In this document: positions 1 to 7,741 of the stretch, piece after piece | How positions within the stretch are numbered: position 1 is the stretch's first letter | How the letters are laid out: every line of letters begins with the position of its first letter | Assembly: GCF_001612905.1 (NCBI RefSeq) | Contig: NZ_BDBI01000002.1 | Coordinates: 496,001 to 560,000 of the forward strand | DNA length: 64,000 nt | Direction of reading: 5' to 3' | DNA from: Nocardia ignorata NBRC 108230 | GTDB lineage: Bacteria; Actinomycetota; Actinomycetes; Mycobacteriales; Mycobacteriaceae | The notes under the pieces: model-generated | Seen by the model: the letters and a program-made list of their open reading frames with translations, nothing else | Database searches by the model: none | Told to the model about the DNA's origin: nothing | Made by a program: the position numbers and the translations under genes

Positions 1-247
1 GCTCGGGCTCGACCACTGCTTCGGGCCGGTCGGCCTGCACCGGGTGGAAGCCACCGTGCGGCCGGAAAACCTTGCCAGCCAAGCCGTTCTACGCAATGTC
101 GGGTTCCGGGAAGAGGGTTTGCTGCGTCGTTACCTCGACGTCGACGGCGCCTGGCGTGATCACCTGCTGGTGGGCTTGACTGTCGAAGAGGTCATGGGCA
201 CCGTCGTAGATCGCCTGGTCAGGGAGGGTCGAGCGGCGCTGCCGTGA
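1..247 (+). CDS. rimJ: GNAT N-acetyltransferase, C-terminal part (RimJ-like)
   Basis: The reading frame is already open at the window edge (codons from base 2), so only about the last 81 residues are present. The segment LHRVEATVRPENLASQ followed by VLRNVGFREEGLLR is the acetyl-CoA-binding end of the GNAT fold as found in RimJ/RimL-type ribosomal protein alanine N-acetyltransferases, where the 'NxxSxxVLxxxGF' stretch is conserved. These enzymes acetylate N-terminal alanine or serine of ribosomal proteins. The neighbour downstream is sepX/glpR, the same order I recall for the mycobacterial Rv0995-Rv0996 pair, which supports RimJ. Its exact substrate cannot be told from the fragment. Confidence 0.8.
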   Translation, partial: LGLDHCFGPVGLHRVEATVRPENLASQAVLRNVGFREEGLLRRYLDVDGAWRDHLLVGLTVEEVMGTVVDRLVREGRAALP

Positions 248-262
248 AAATTCTGTTACTCA

Positions 263-293
263 TGTGGCAGGTGTGCACGGCGCGCCTGCCACA
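263..293 (+). terminator. hairpin after the rimJ-like gene
   Basis: Nine-base perfect arms (TGTGGCAGG at 263-271 and CCTGCCACA at 285-293) enclose a 13-base loop, 16 bases after the stop codon. No U-tract follows, as is common for terminators in GC-rich actinobacteria. Termination is an inference from position and symmetry. Confidence 0.45.
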
Positions 294-383
294 CGGGCGC
301 GCGTGCCCGAATTAACCTACGGACGTCGGTAGTGCGTCCACGGATGGACAACACGTTGGCGGGGACGGGAGGTGATGACCGCG

Positions 384-1379
384 ATGCCTAATTCGATCCT
401 GTGGATCGGACTGGTCGTTCTGTGGGTATTCGTCCTGTTCCCGATCCTCGCGGACCGGCATCCCCGGATCCGCCGCACCACCGACGCCGCACTCGCCACG
501 CGCGTGCTGCACCGTGGCGGGGCCGAACGACGGATTCGCATCGGGGCGGCGGGCGGACACGAGAGTGACCCCGACTATCGCCCCCGTGTGCTGACCAAGC
601 GCACCCACCGTACCGATTCGGAGGATCGGATGACGACCGATGAGCCCGTCACCGAAGGCGATGACGAAAAGCCCACCGTCACAGCAGAACTCGACGACAT
701 CGAGCACGGCCCCGACGAAAAACCCGACAACGACGCCGAACTCACCGCCACCGAGGCCGACGACGCAGCGGCCGAACCGGATTCGGTCGAGGCCGCCGTG
801 GAAGAGCCGCCGGTCTCGGCGCGCATCCCACCCGCACCACCCGCCCGCCTCGACGACCTGCCCGAACCCGCCGCGCTCGACGACGACGAGGACTTCGTGC
901 CGTCGCGGCGCGGACGCGGCGGCTACGACCCCGAGGCCGACGCTATCGCCCGCGCCGCCCGCTACAGCTTCCGCCAGCGCGCGGTGCTCGGCCTCATCGT
1001 CGCCGTCATCCTGTTCGCGGCCTTCGGTCTGCTGCTGAACTCGATGTTCTGGTGGGCCTGCGGCCTGTCCGCCGCCGTGCTCGCCGGCTACCTGGCGTAC
1101 CTGCGAAAGCAGGTGCACGTCGAGGAGGAGATCCGGCGCCGCCGCATGGCCCGCCTCGCGCGCGGCCGCACCCGCGAAACCACCACCGCCACCCCCGAGG
1201 CGGCCACCACGCGCCGCACCATGGACCGCGACACCGCTCGCGCCCTGCGCCGCCGCTCCACCCTGCTCGACACCGACGACGAGGACCCGATGTTCGAACA
1301 CCTCGAAACCTTCGACCCGGCCACCGCCCGAGCCCTACGCCACCGGGTCACCGACCTCGGTCGAGCCGTCGGCGAATAA
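384..1379 (+). CDS. sepX: SepX/GlpR divisome-associated membrane protein
   Basis: About 331 residues. An N-terminal membrane anchor (SILWIGLVVLWVFVLFPIL) is followed by a basic stretch, a long acidic Pro/Ala/Glu-rich cytoplasmic region, and two closely spaced membrane segments near residues 200-235, then a basic helical tail. This matches the actinobacterial SepX/GlpR family (Rv0996-like), implicated in cell division together with SepF and gephyrin-like proteins. I place the start at ATG 384: the GGGAGG at about 366-371 is correctly spaced from it, whereas GTG 372 and ATG 375 lie too close. The low-complexity middle is typical of the family and creates long spurious frames on the other strand. 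Confidence 0.8.
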   Translation: MPNSILWIGLVVLWVFVLFPILADRHPRIRRTTDAALATRVLHRGGAERRIRIGAAGGHESDPDYRPRVLTKRTHRTDSEDRMTTDEPVTEGDDEKPTVTAELDDIEHGPDEKPDNDAELTATEADDAAAEPDSVEAAVEEPPVSARIPPAPPARLDDLPEPAALDDDEDFVPSRRGRGGYDPEADAIARAARYSFRQRAVLGLIVAVILFAAFGLLLNSMFWWACGLSAAVLAGYLAYLRKQVHVEEEIRRRRMARLARGRTRETTTATPEAATTRRTMDRDTARALRRRSTLLDTDDEDPMFEHLETFDPATARALRHRVTDLGRAVGE

Positions 1380-1466
1380 CCGGCAAAACAGCAGGTCAGC
1401 ACACCGATTCGGTATCCGGCCGCACCGCCTGATACAGTGTCACAGCGCGGTTCGCCAGAGCCGCAC

Positions 1467-1539
1467 GGGGCTATAGCGCAGTTGGTAGCGCGTCTCGTTC
1501 GCATCGAGAAGGTCAGGGGTTCGATTCCCCTTAGCTCCA
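1467..1539 (+). tRNA. tRNA-Ala (anticodon CGC)
   Basis: A 73-nt cloverleaf. The acceptor arms are GGGGCTA (1467-1473) and TAGCTCC (1532-1538) with discriminator A at 1539. The D-arm contains AGTTGGTAGC. The anticodon stem TCTCG/CGAGA encloses loop TTCGCAT, giving anticodon CGC for alanine codon GCG. The T-arm is AGGGGTTCGATTCCCCT. CCA is not encoded. Confidence 0.95.
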
Positions 1540-1542
1540 CTC

Positions 1543-1579
1543 AGGCCTTTCACTTGTTCACGCAAGTGGAAGGCCTTTT
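1543..1579 (+). terminator. Rho-independent terminator after tRNA-Ala
   Basis: Fourteen-base arms (1543-1556 and 1563-1576) pair with a single G-T wobble around a six-base loop and are followed by a run of T. The hairpin begins four bases after the tRNA discriminator base. The reverse strand also has a T-rich exit, so it could serve the hydrolase gene that ends at 1607 as well. Confidence 0.85.
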
Positions 1580-1606
1580 CATGCCCGTGGACCGATGGGC
1601 TCGGGG

Positions 1607-2476
1607 TCAGCGGGTGAGCAGGGCGCGGATCTCGGCGGTGACCAGTGCCGGGTCCTGTTCGGCCATGAAGTGGCCTGCCTCGACCGTACGATGCCGCAGA
1701 TCGGGGGCCCATGCTTTCCAGAGGGTGGTGGCGTCGTAGCCGAGGGCGGCACCCCAGTCCTGTTGCAGCACGGTGACCGGCATGGTGAGGGTGTTGCCCG
1801 CTGCCCGGTCGGCGTGATCGTGGTCGACGTCGGCGGTGGCCGAGGCGCGGTAGTCGGCGACGATGGACGGGACCGCTGCCCGGCTCGCGGCCAGGTAGGC
1901 GTCGCGGACCTCCGCCGGGAGGGCCTGCGGATCGAGGGTCCAGGCGTCGAGGAAGTAGCCGAAGAACTCGTCGGCCGTGGCCGTGATCATCCGTTCCGGA
2001 AGACCCGGCGGCTGCGCCATCAGATACAGGTGGAAGCCGACAGCACCGGCGGTCCCGTGCAGCGCATCCCACATGTCGAGGGTGGGCAGCACGTCCAAGC
2101 AGGCGAGGTGGGTGATGACCTCCGGGTGGTCCAGCCCGGCCCGGAATGCCACCAGCGCGCCGCGATCGTGCCCGACCAGCGCGAAACGATCGTGGCCGAG
2201 CGCGCGGGCCAGCGCCACGATGTCGGCGGCCATGACGCGCTTGCTGTAGGTGTCGCCGTCGTCGAGCGGCTTGTCGCTCGCGCCGTAACCACGCAGGTCG
2301 GGGCAGATGACGGTGTGTTCGGTCGCGAGGTCGGCGGCGACGTGCCGCCACATCAGACGGGTCTGCGGAAAACCGTGCAGCAGCACGATCGGGCTCCCCG
2401 ATCCGCCGACGGCCGCCGAGAGTCGCACCCCGTCGGCTACCTCGACGAGGTGGGTCTCGAAGTGGGGGAAAGTCAT
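1607..2476 (-). CDS. alpha/beta hydrolase, haloacetate dehalogenase/epoxide hydrolase-like
   Basis: 289 residues with a full alpha/beta-hydrolase layout: HGFPQTRLMW oxyanion region near residue 35, nucleophile motif VGHDRG near residue 105, and catalytic His in EAGHFMAEQ near the C-terminus. The nucleophile is Asp, not Ser, so the chemistry should proceed through an ester intermediate, as in haloalkane or haloacetate dehalogenases and epoxide hydrolases. The fluoroacetate dehalogenase signature GHDRGxR is only half kept: the first Arg is present and the second is Leu, so carboxylate binding may differ and the substrate is open. It is divergent from a BTAD regulator across 54 bp bounded by an inverted repeat, which suggests that regulator controls it. 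Confidence 0.85.
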   Translation of the reverse strand: MTFPHFETHLVEVADGVRLSAAVGGSGSPIVLLHGFPQTRLMWRHVAADLATEHTVICPDLRGYGASDKPLDDGDTYSKRVMAADIVALARALGHDRFALVGHDRGALVAFRAGLDHPEVITHLACLDVLPTLDMWDALHGTAGAVGFHLYLMAQPPGLPERMITATADEFFGYFLDAWTLDPQALPAEVRDAYLAASRAAVPSIVADYRASATADVDHDHADRAAGNTLTMPVTVLQQDWGAALGYDATTLWKAWAPDLRHRTVEAGHFMAEQDPALVTAEIRALLTR

Positions 2477-2529
2477 GGTTGCTCCATTCGTTCGGTCCGG
2501 TCCAGAGTGCGGGCCGCGAATGAGCAACC
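2477..2529. promoter_or_regulatory. inverted repeat between divergent hydrolase and BTAD genes
   Basis: GGTTGCTC (2477-2484) directly follows the hydrolase start codon, and its perfect complement GAGCAACC (2522-2529) ends one base before the BTAD gene start at 2531. Thus the whole 54-bp spacer is framed by symmetric 8-bp arms. This could be an operator for the adjacent regulator, or symmetric 5' leader sequences. The role is inferred. Confidence 0.5.
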
Positions 2530-2530
2530 G

Positions 2531-4492
2531 ATGAGCGTCGGTACGGTACGTCGGGTGGAGATCGGTGTGTACGGGGCCGTGCGGGCGCTCGACGAGGCCG
2601 GTGCGCCGGTCGCGCTCGGTGGGCCGCGGCAGCGCGCCGTACTGGCCAGACTGGTCGCCGCCCACCGCCGGGTGGTTCCGGTCGACGTGCTGGTGGCAGA
2701 CCTGTGGGACGAACCACCCCGCGACCCCGTCGGCACCGTACGCACCTTCGTCGCCGCGTTGCGCCGGGGCCTCGAGCCCGAGCGTGCCCCACGCACCCCG
2801 GCACGGGTGCTGGTCACCGAAGGGCCCGGCTACGCGCTGCGCCTGCCCGACGACGCGGTGGACGTGTGGCGCTTCGCCCACACGGTCGAAGCGCTCGGCG
2901 ACGCGCCGCCTGCCCGGGTGGTGACCGGACTGAGCGAAGCGCTGAGCTGGTGGCGCGGACCCGCTTTCGCCGAAGCCGGCGACGCGCCGTGGGCGCTGGC
3001 GCCGCGCAGCCGGCTCACCGAACTGCGCTCGCTCGCGGTCGAGCGGCTGGCCGCTGCTCGGATCGGACTCGGTGACACGTCCGCCGCCGTAGCCGACCTG
3101 GACGCACACGTCGTCGAACACCCGTGGCGGGAAGACGCCTGGCACCTACTGGCGCTCGCGTTGTATCGAGCCGGTCGGCAGGCCGACGCGCTCACAGTGC
3201 TGCGGCGCGCGCGAACGATGCTGCGCGACCACCTCGGTCTCGAACCCGGCCCTCGCCTGGCCCGGCTGGAACAAGACGTCCTGCGCCAAGCCGGCTACCT
3301 GGATCGCAGCGGTGACGCGGCCCGGCTGTGGGCGCAGGCTACCGCCGCCTACGACAGCACCGTCTCCGACCGCGTCCGGCTCGAATCCACGGTCGGTTTG
3401 ATGCGTGACCTGGCCGTCACCGGGGGTGCGGGACTCGATGCGGCACAGCGGCATCGCGCCGCGGCCGTCACCGCCGCCGAGCAACTCGGCGACCCGATCC
3501 TGACCGCACGCGTGATCGGCGCCTACGACGTGCCCGCCGTGTGGCCCCGCTCCGACGACCCGGCCCGGGCCCGGTCGCTGGTCCGCAGCGCCGAACGCGC
3601 GCTCGCCGCGATACCGGACGGGCCCGCCGCGCTGCGCTGCCGACTGCTGGCGACGATCGGGGTGGAGTCCCGCGGCGTCGACGCCGGACCGCGCGCCGAA
3701 CGCGCCGCCCGCGAAGCCGAGCGTTCGGCGCGCGAAATGGGGGATGCGCCATTGCTGGCCTATGCCTTGAACGGTGTCTACATGCAGAGCTTCGCCCGTA
3801 CCGGTCTGGCCGCCGAACGTGCCGTACTCGGAGAGCGTCTCCTGGCCCTCTGCGAGGAGCACGGCTTGGTACGGACCGCCGTCCTCGGTCACCTGATAAA
3901 CTTGCAATCTGCTTGTGCCGCAACTGATCTCATGCTTGCCGACACTCATGCGCGGGCGGCCGACGAGTTGTCGGCCCGGCACGACCTGCCGCTGGTCGGT
4001 GTCTTCACCACCTGGTATCGGGCCCTGCGAATAGCGGTCACCGAGCCTTTCGAGCAGGCACGGTCCGCTTACCACCGCGCCGCCGAACTGCTGCCGGGGT
4101 CCGGGATGCCGGGGCTGGCCGATGGACTGCTGCCTCTGGCGCTGCTCGGTCTGCACCTTCAACACCACCGCCCGTTCCGGCCCGAGCCGGGCACGGAGTG
4201 GGGACCGGCGGAGCCGTGGATCCGTCCGCTGCTCCTGGCCGAAGCCGGCGACCTCGCGGCCGCGCGCCTCGCCCTGCGCGGCCTGCCCGATCCGCCGAGA
4301 GATCCGCACGCCGAAGCACTCTGGTGTGTCCTCGGCCGCGCCGCGCTGCTGGTCGGTGACCAGGACACCATCGCTCGCGCCCACGCCGCCCTGCTACCCG
4401 CGGCTGCCGAATCCGCGGGCGCGGCAGGCGGATTGTTCACGGCCGGCCCCGTCGCCGATTACCTCGCGGAACTGTCGGCGGCCCGGAACTGA
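2531..4492 (+). CDS. BTAD-domain (SARP-like) transcriptional regulator with TPR-like C-terminus
   Basis: 653 residues from ATG 2531; a GTG at 2555 is an alternative start. Residues about 8-100 form an OmpR-type winged helix (GGPRQRAVLARLVA ... VPVDVLVADLWDE ... TEGPGYALRLPDDAVDVWRF). Residues about 105-250 are the bacterial transcriptional activator domain with TPR-like helices (HPWREDAWHLLALALYRAGR). The remaining 400 residues are Ala/Arg/Leu-rich helices that look like degenerate TPRs. There is no Walker A motif, so this is not an AfsR-type ATPase. It is divergent from the hydrolase gene, which is its most likely target. SARP-type regulators activate secondary metabolism, but no biosynthetic cluster adjoins this one. 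Confidence 0.8.
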   Translation: MSVGTVRRVEIGVYGAVRALDEAGAPVALGGPRQRAVLARLVAAHRRVVPVDVLVADLWDEPPRDPVGTVRTFVAALRRGLEPERAPRTPARVLVTEGPGYALRLPDDAVDVWRFAHTVEALGDAPPARVVTGLSEALSWWRGPAFAEAGDAPWALAPRSRLTELRSLAVERLAAARIGLGDTSAAVADLDAHVVEHPWREDAWHLLALALYRAGRQADALTVLRRARTMLRDHLGLEPGPRLARLEQDVLRQAGYLDRSGDAARLWAQATAAYDSTVSDRVRLESTVGLMRDLAVTGGAGLDAAQRHRAAAVTAAEQLGDPILTARVIGAYDVPAVWPRSDDPARARSLVRSAERALAAIPDGPAALRCRLLATIGVESRGVDAGPRAERAAREAERSAREMGDAPLLAYALNGVYMQSFARTGLAAERAVLGERLLALCEEHGLVRTAVLGHLINLQSACAATDLMLADTHARAADELSARHDLPLVGVFTTWYRALRIAVTEPFEQARSAYHRAAELLPGSGMPGLADGLLPLALLGLHLQHHRPFRPEPGTEWGPAEPWIRPLLLAEAGDLAAARLALRGLPDPPRDPHAEALWCVLGRAALLVGDQDTIARAHAALLPAAAESAGAAGGLFTAGPVADYLAELSAARN

Positions 4493-4602
4493 CGGCCGCG
4501 CGCAACCCGGCGATGGCGCTTGCCTCGCGAAAGTGCGCGCTCCTTCGGTTCGGCAAATCGCAGCAGCGCGGCGAGGATGTGGTCCGAGTCGTAACCCACC
4601 GG

Positions 4603-5196
4603 TCAGAGCAGGCTCGCGACGAGGCGTTGGCTGCGCTCGGTCATCGCCTCGGCGGAGTGCTGTGGGTGCTGTAGCCACCAATCGACCAGAGCCGCTACCA
4701 CTCCGGTCCATACCGCGACCAGGGCGGATCTGTCGTCGGGGTCCGTCAGTCCTCGGTGTGCGAGGAACGCCGAGACGCCCTGCTCGGCCTGGGCGGCGAT
4801 CCGGGCTCGGGCCGCTCGGGCCGCTTCCGCGGCGGGTCCGCTGTCGGGGTGGGAACGGTCGAAGACGACTTTCCAGTCGTGGGGGCGTGGTTCGAGGGCG
4901 GTGAAGATCGCGGCCAGTGTTCGCTCCGCCATCGCGAGGGTCGGTGTGGTGTCGATCGCCACGTCGATCGCATCGCCGAGGACGGTTCCGGCCCGCTGGA
5001 CGCACGCCGTGTACAGACCGTCTTTGGATCCGAAATAGGTGTAGACGAGCGGTTTGGATACGTCCGCGCGCGCGGCGACCGTGCCGATCGACAGGCCCGC
5101 GTAGCCGACCCGGCCGATCTCCTCGGCCGCGAGGTCCAGGAGCTGAGCCTCACGCTCGGCTCGGGGGACTCCCTTGGTTCCCGCGCTGCTCGTCAC
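4603..5196 (-). CDS. TetR/AcrR family transcriptional repressor
   Basis: 197 residues. The N-terminal helix-turn-helix is clear (LAAEEIGRVGYAGLSIGTVA then SKPLVYTYFGSKDGLY); the C-terminal ligand-binding half is family-variable. The GTG start at 5196 is chosen because AAGGAGGGG lies at the right distance upstream. It is divergent from an SDR oxidoreductase across 123 bp that carry a sigma-70-like promoter for the SDR. This is the usual arrangement of a TetR repressor controlling its neighbour and itself. The ligand is unknown. Confidence 0.85.
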   Translation of the reverse strand: MTSSAGTKGVPRAEREAQLLDLAAEEIGRVGYAGLSIGTVAARADVSKPLVYTYFGSKDGLYTACVQRAGTVLGDAIDVAIDTTPTLAMAERTLAAIFTALEPRPHDWKVVFDRSHPDSGPAAEAARAARARIAAQAEQGVSAFLAHRGLTDPDDRSALVAVWTGVVAALVDWWLQHPQHSAEAMTERSQRLVASLL

Positions 5197-5216
5197 GTCC
5201 CCTCCTTCGATGACTG

Positions 5217-5245
5217 TTGACGGCGATATGTACAACAAGTAACTT
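5217..5245 (+). promoter_or_regulatory. candidate promoter for the SDR gene
   Basis: TTGACG (5217-5222), a 17-base spacer and TAACTT (5240-5245) form a plausible vegetative promoter reading toward the SDR gene. The surrounding stretch (about 5225-5262) is unusually AT-rich for this genome and overlaps the leader side of the TetR gene, so it is the natural place for a TetR operator. Confidence 0.4.
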
Positions 5246-5319
5246 ACCATTTGGTCAATTCGCTGGAGAGTCGCTGCGAGGCAGTCGGCCCCACTCACCT
5301 CCGAACCTGGGCAGGCGCA

Positions 5320-6168
5320 ATGAACAATCCCGTGACGAAGGTTCTTCTCAATCCCGCACCTTCCGCCAAATCCGTGCTGGGTGCGGCTCTTTCGGGGCCG
5401 GTCGACCTCGGCGGGAAAGTTGTCGTGCTGACCGGGGCGTCGTCGGGGATCGGTGAGACCACCGCGCATCTGCTGGCGAGCCACGGTGCCCATATCGTCG
5501 CCGTCGCCCGCGATCGGGAGCGGCTCGATCAGGTCTGCGCCGACATCGCCGCCGCGGGTGGGAGCGCGCACGCGGTGCCGTGCGATATGACGGATGCCGA
5601 TCAGGTCAGCGCACTGGCCACGACGGTGCTCGACCTGTTCGGGGTCCCGGACATCATCATCAACAACGCGGGACGCTCGATCCGGCGCACGGCGCTCGAC
5701 GCCGCCGAACGGGCGCACGACTACGAACGGACCATGGCGGTCAACTACTTCGGGCCCGTCCGGTTGACGCTGGCGATGCTTCCCGCGCTGCGCCTGGTGA
5801 ACCGCGGCCACATCATCAACATCGGTACCTGGGGAACCACCGCCGGGGTGATGCCGAAATTCAGCGCCTATCACGCCTCCAAAGCCGCCCTCGCCGCCTT
5901 CGGCCGCAGTGTCGGCGCGGAATGCCACGGCACCGGTATCAAGGTGACCACCATCGGATTCCCGCTCGTGCGCACGCCGATGATCAGTCCCACTGCCGAG
6001 TACGACAGCCAAGCGGCCCTCACCCCCGACCAGGCCGCGCAGTGGGTGCTCACCGCCGTCCGGGATCAGCCGGTCGAGCTGTACCCCGTCTACGCCGGAG
6101 TGCTCCGACTGATGTCGGCCCTTTCCCCGCGCCTCACCGACGCTGTCGTCCGAGCCGCCGGTATCTGA
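5320..6168 (+). CDS. short-chain dehydrogenase/reductase
   Basis: 282 residues. Classical SDR: cofactor motif TGASSGIG near residue 40, NNAG near residue 118, and catalytic Tyr-x-x-x-Lys in YHASKAALAAFG near residue 185. The downstream 'GFPLVRTPMISP' loop and 'LTPDQAAQWVLTAV' helix resemble the SDRs of mycolate-containing bacteria that act on acyl or sterol-like substrates. Arg in the first beta-turn (ARDRERLDQ) suggests NADP(H). An N-terminal extension of about 30 residues precedes the Rossmann fold. ATG 5320 has only a weak ribosome-binding site. It is probably repressed by the divergent TetR gene. Confidence 0.88.
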   Translation: MNNPVTKVLLNPAPSAKSVLGAALSGPVDLGGKVVVLTGASSGIGETTAHLLASHGAHIVAVARDRERLDQVCADIAAAGGSAHAVPCDMTDADQVSALATTVLDLFGVPDIIINNAGRSIRRTALDAAERAHDYERTMAVNYFGPVRLTLAMLPALRLVNRGHIINIGTWGTTAGVMPKFSAYHASKAALAAFGRSVGAECHGTGIKVTTIGFPLVRTPMISPTAEYDSQAALTPDQAAQWVLTAVRDQPVELYPVYAGVLRLMSALSPRLTDAVVRAAGI

Positions 6169-6177
6169 AGCCGGGGG

Positions 6178-6654
6178 TCAGAAGACCAGATAGCTGAGGC
6201 TCAGGAAGCGGGCCAGGCCAACGGCGGCCATGATCGCCAGCATGGCGGCGGCCTGGGTGAGGTCGCCGAGGGCGGGGGCGAAAGACTCGAGGGCGGCCAA
6301 GGCGGCTGTGGTGATGCCCAGGCCGATCAGTGCGAGGCCGCCGCCCTGATATTGGGCCGTGAACCAAGGGACAGCCGTGGTGCGGAAGGTGAGGCGGCGG
6401 TGTAGCTCGTTGGCTATCACCGTGCTCACCACGGAGCCCGCGACGTTGGCGCCGAGCGGTCCGAGGCCGGCGCAGGCCATGAACAGCAGCACGTACGCGA
6501 TGTTGCTGACGCCACCGACCACCGCGAAGCGCAGCAGCTGGGCGACGGCGTGATCGCCGAACGCGAACCGGCGACCCCAGACGTACAGACGGGACCAGTC
6601 CGGCGCGGGGACGACGAGCGGACCGAAGACGGGGGCGATGGCGATGCTGTTCAC
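6178..6654 (-). CDS. GtrA family small membrane protein
   Basis: 158 residues from GTG 6654; an in-frame ATG at 6717 would add 21 Cys-rich residues that do not look like family sequence. Four membrane segments are visible, starting with LLRFAVVGGVSNIAYVLLF, the hallmark first helix of GtrA/DPMS-associated proteins. The third segment follows NELHRRLTFR, also typical. GtrA proteins are thought to move or help flip polyprenyl-linked sugars in cell-envelope glycosylation. The gene ends 10 bp from the convergent SDR gene and starts back-to-back with the ABC exporter promoter. Confidence 0.8.
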   Translation of the reverse strand: MNSIAIAPVFGPLVVPAPDWSRLYVWGRRFAFGDHAVAQLLRFAVVGGVSNIAYVLLFMACAGLGPLGANVAGSVVSTVIANELHRRLTFRTTAVPWFTAQYQGGGLALIGLGITTAALAALESFAPALGDLTQAAAMLAIMAAVGLARFLSLSYLVF

Positions 6655-6732
6655 GAGATGAACCGTCGCCCGAAACGCTGACGCGGACCTGACGCCGCAC
6701 TGACAGACATCGCACACGCATGACGCCCAAGT

Positions 6733-6789
6733 GTGTCAGGGGAGGTGTCAGGTCGCCGTCAGTCCGGTGTCAGCCTGCCCGGCGACTGT
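6733..6789 (+). promoter_or_regulatory. SARP-type heptamer array and -10 for the ABC exporter
   Basis: Four direct heptamers: GTGTCAG (6733), GTGTCAG (6745), CCGTCAG (6756) and GTGTCAG (6767), with start-to-start spacing of 12, 11 and 11 bp. Ten bases after the last heptamer lies GACTGT (6784-6789), and seven bases later the ATG of the ABC ATPase gene. There is no Shine-Dalgarno sequence, so the transcript is probably leaderless. Heptamer direct repeats with about 11-bp periodicity next to the -10 element are the known target pattern of SARP/AfsR regulators. The same array recurs at 11697. Confidence 0.75.
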
Positions 6790-6796
6790 TGTCGGC

Positions 6797-7741
6797 ATGA
6801 ACAGCACAGCAATCGCCGCCTCGGGGCTGCGGAAGTCCTACGGGGACAAGAAGGTTCTCGACGGCATCGACATCACCGTCGAAGCGGGCAGCATCTTCTC
6901 CCTGCTCGGGCCGAACGGCGCGGGCAAGACCACCACCGTCAATGTGCTCACCACGCTGCTTCAGGTCGACGCGGGCACCGCGCGGGTGGCGGGCCACGAC
7001 CTGATGGCCGAGACCAAGGCGGTCCGTAAGGCCATCGGCGTCACCGGGCAGTTCGCCGCCGTCGACGACCTGCTCACCGGTGCGGAGAACCTGCGGCTGA
7101 TGGCCGACCTGCACCGCCTGCGCGGTGCCGCGGGCAAACGGGTGATCGCCGACCTGCTCGAGCGTTTCGACCTGGTCGAGTCGGCGAACAAGCAGGCGGG
7201 CAGCTACTCCGGCGGTATGCGCCGCAAGCTCGATCTGGCGATGACGCTGGTGACCAAGCCGCGGATCATCTTCCTCGACGAACCGACCACCGGCCTCGAC
7301 CCACGCAGTCGCCGCACCATGTGGGACATGGTGCGCGAACTGACCGACGAGGGCGTGACCATCTTCCTCACCACCCAGTACCTCGAGGAAGCCGATCAGC
7401 TGGCCGACAAGATCGCGGTGCTCGACCAGGGCCGCATCGTCGCCGAAGGCACCGCGAGCGAACTCAAGCGCCGAATTCCCGGCAGCCACATCGAGTTCCG
7501 CTTCACCGGTGCCGTCGAACTCGCTGCCGCCGCCCGTGCGCTGGCCGACTCCACCCCCGACGAGGATTCGCTCACCCTGAGCGTCCCCGGCGACGGCGGA
7601 ACGAAAAACCTTCGCGCCCTGATGGATCAGCTCGCCGCCCACGACCTCGAGGCCGACGAGGTCTCCATCCACACCCCCGATCTCGACGATGTTTTCCTCG
7701 CCCTCACCGGGCGCGCAACCCAGGAGGCCGAAGCCCGATGA
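6797..7741 (+). CDS. ABC transporter ATP-binding protein, DrrA-like drug exporter family
   Basis: 314 residues. Walker A GPNGAGKTTT near residue 41, Q-loop in GVTGQFAAVDDLLTG, ABC signature YSGGMRRKLDLA near residue 137, Walker B IIFLDEPTTGLDPRSR and the H-loop position in FLTTQYLEEADQL, where Gln replaces the usual His as in DrrA-type ATPases. The C-terminal 80-residue extension ('LDDVFLALTGR') is also DrrA-like. It pairs with the permease that starts four bases before its stop. Such exporters pump hydrophobic drugs or lipids; the substrate here is unknown. The promoter is probably leaderless and controlled by a SARP-type site. Confidence 0.92.
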   Translation: MNSTAIAASGLRKSYGDKKVLDGIDITVEAGSIFSLLGPNGAGKTTTVNVLTTLLQVDAGTARVAGHDLMAETKAVRKAIGVTGQFAAVDDLLTGAENLRLMADLHRLRGAAGKRVIADLLERFDLVESANKQAGSYSGGMRRKLDLAMTLVTKPRIIFLDEPTTGLDPRSRRTMWDMVRELTDEGVTIFLTTQYLEEADQLADKIAVLDQGRIVAEGTASELKRRIPGSHIEFRFTGAVELAAAARALADSTPDEDSLTLSVPGDGGTKNLRALMDQLAAHDLEADEVSIHTPDLDDVFLALTGRATQEAEAR

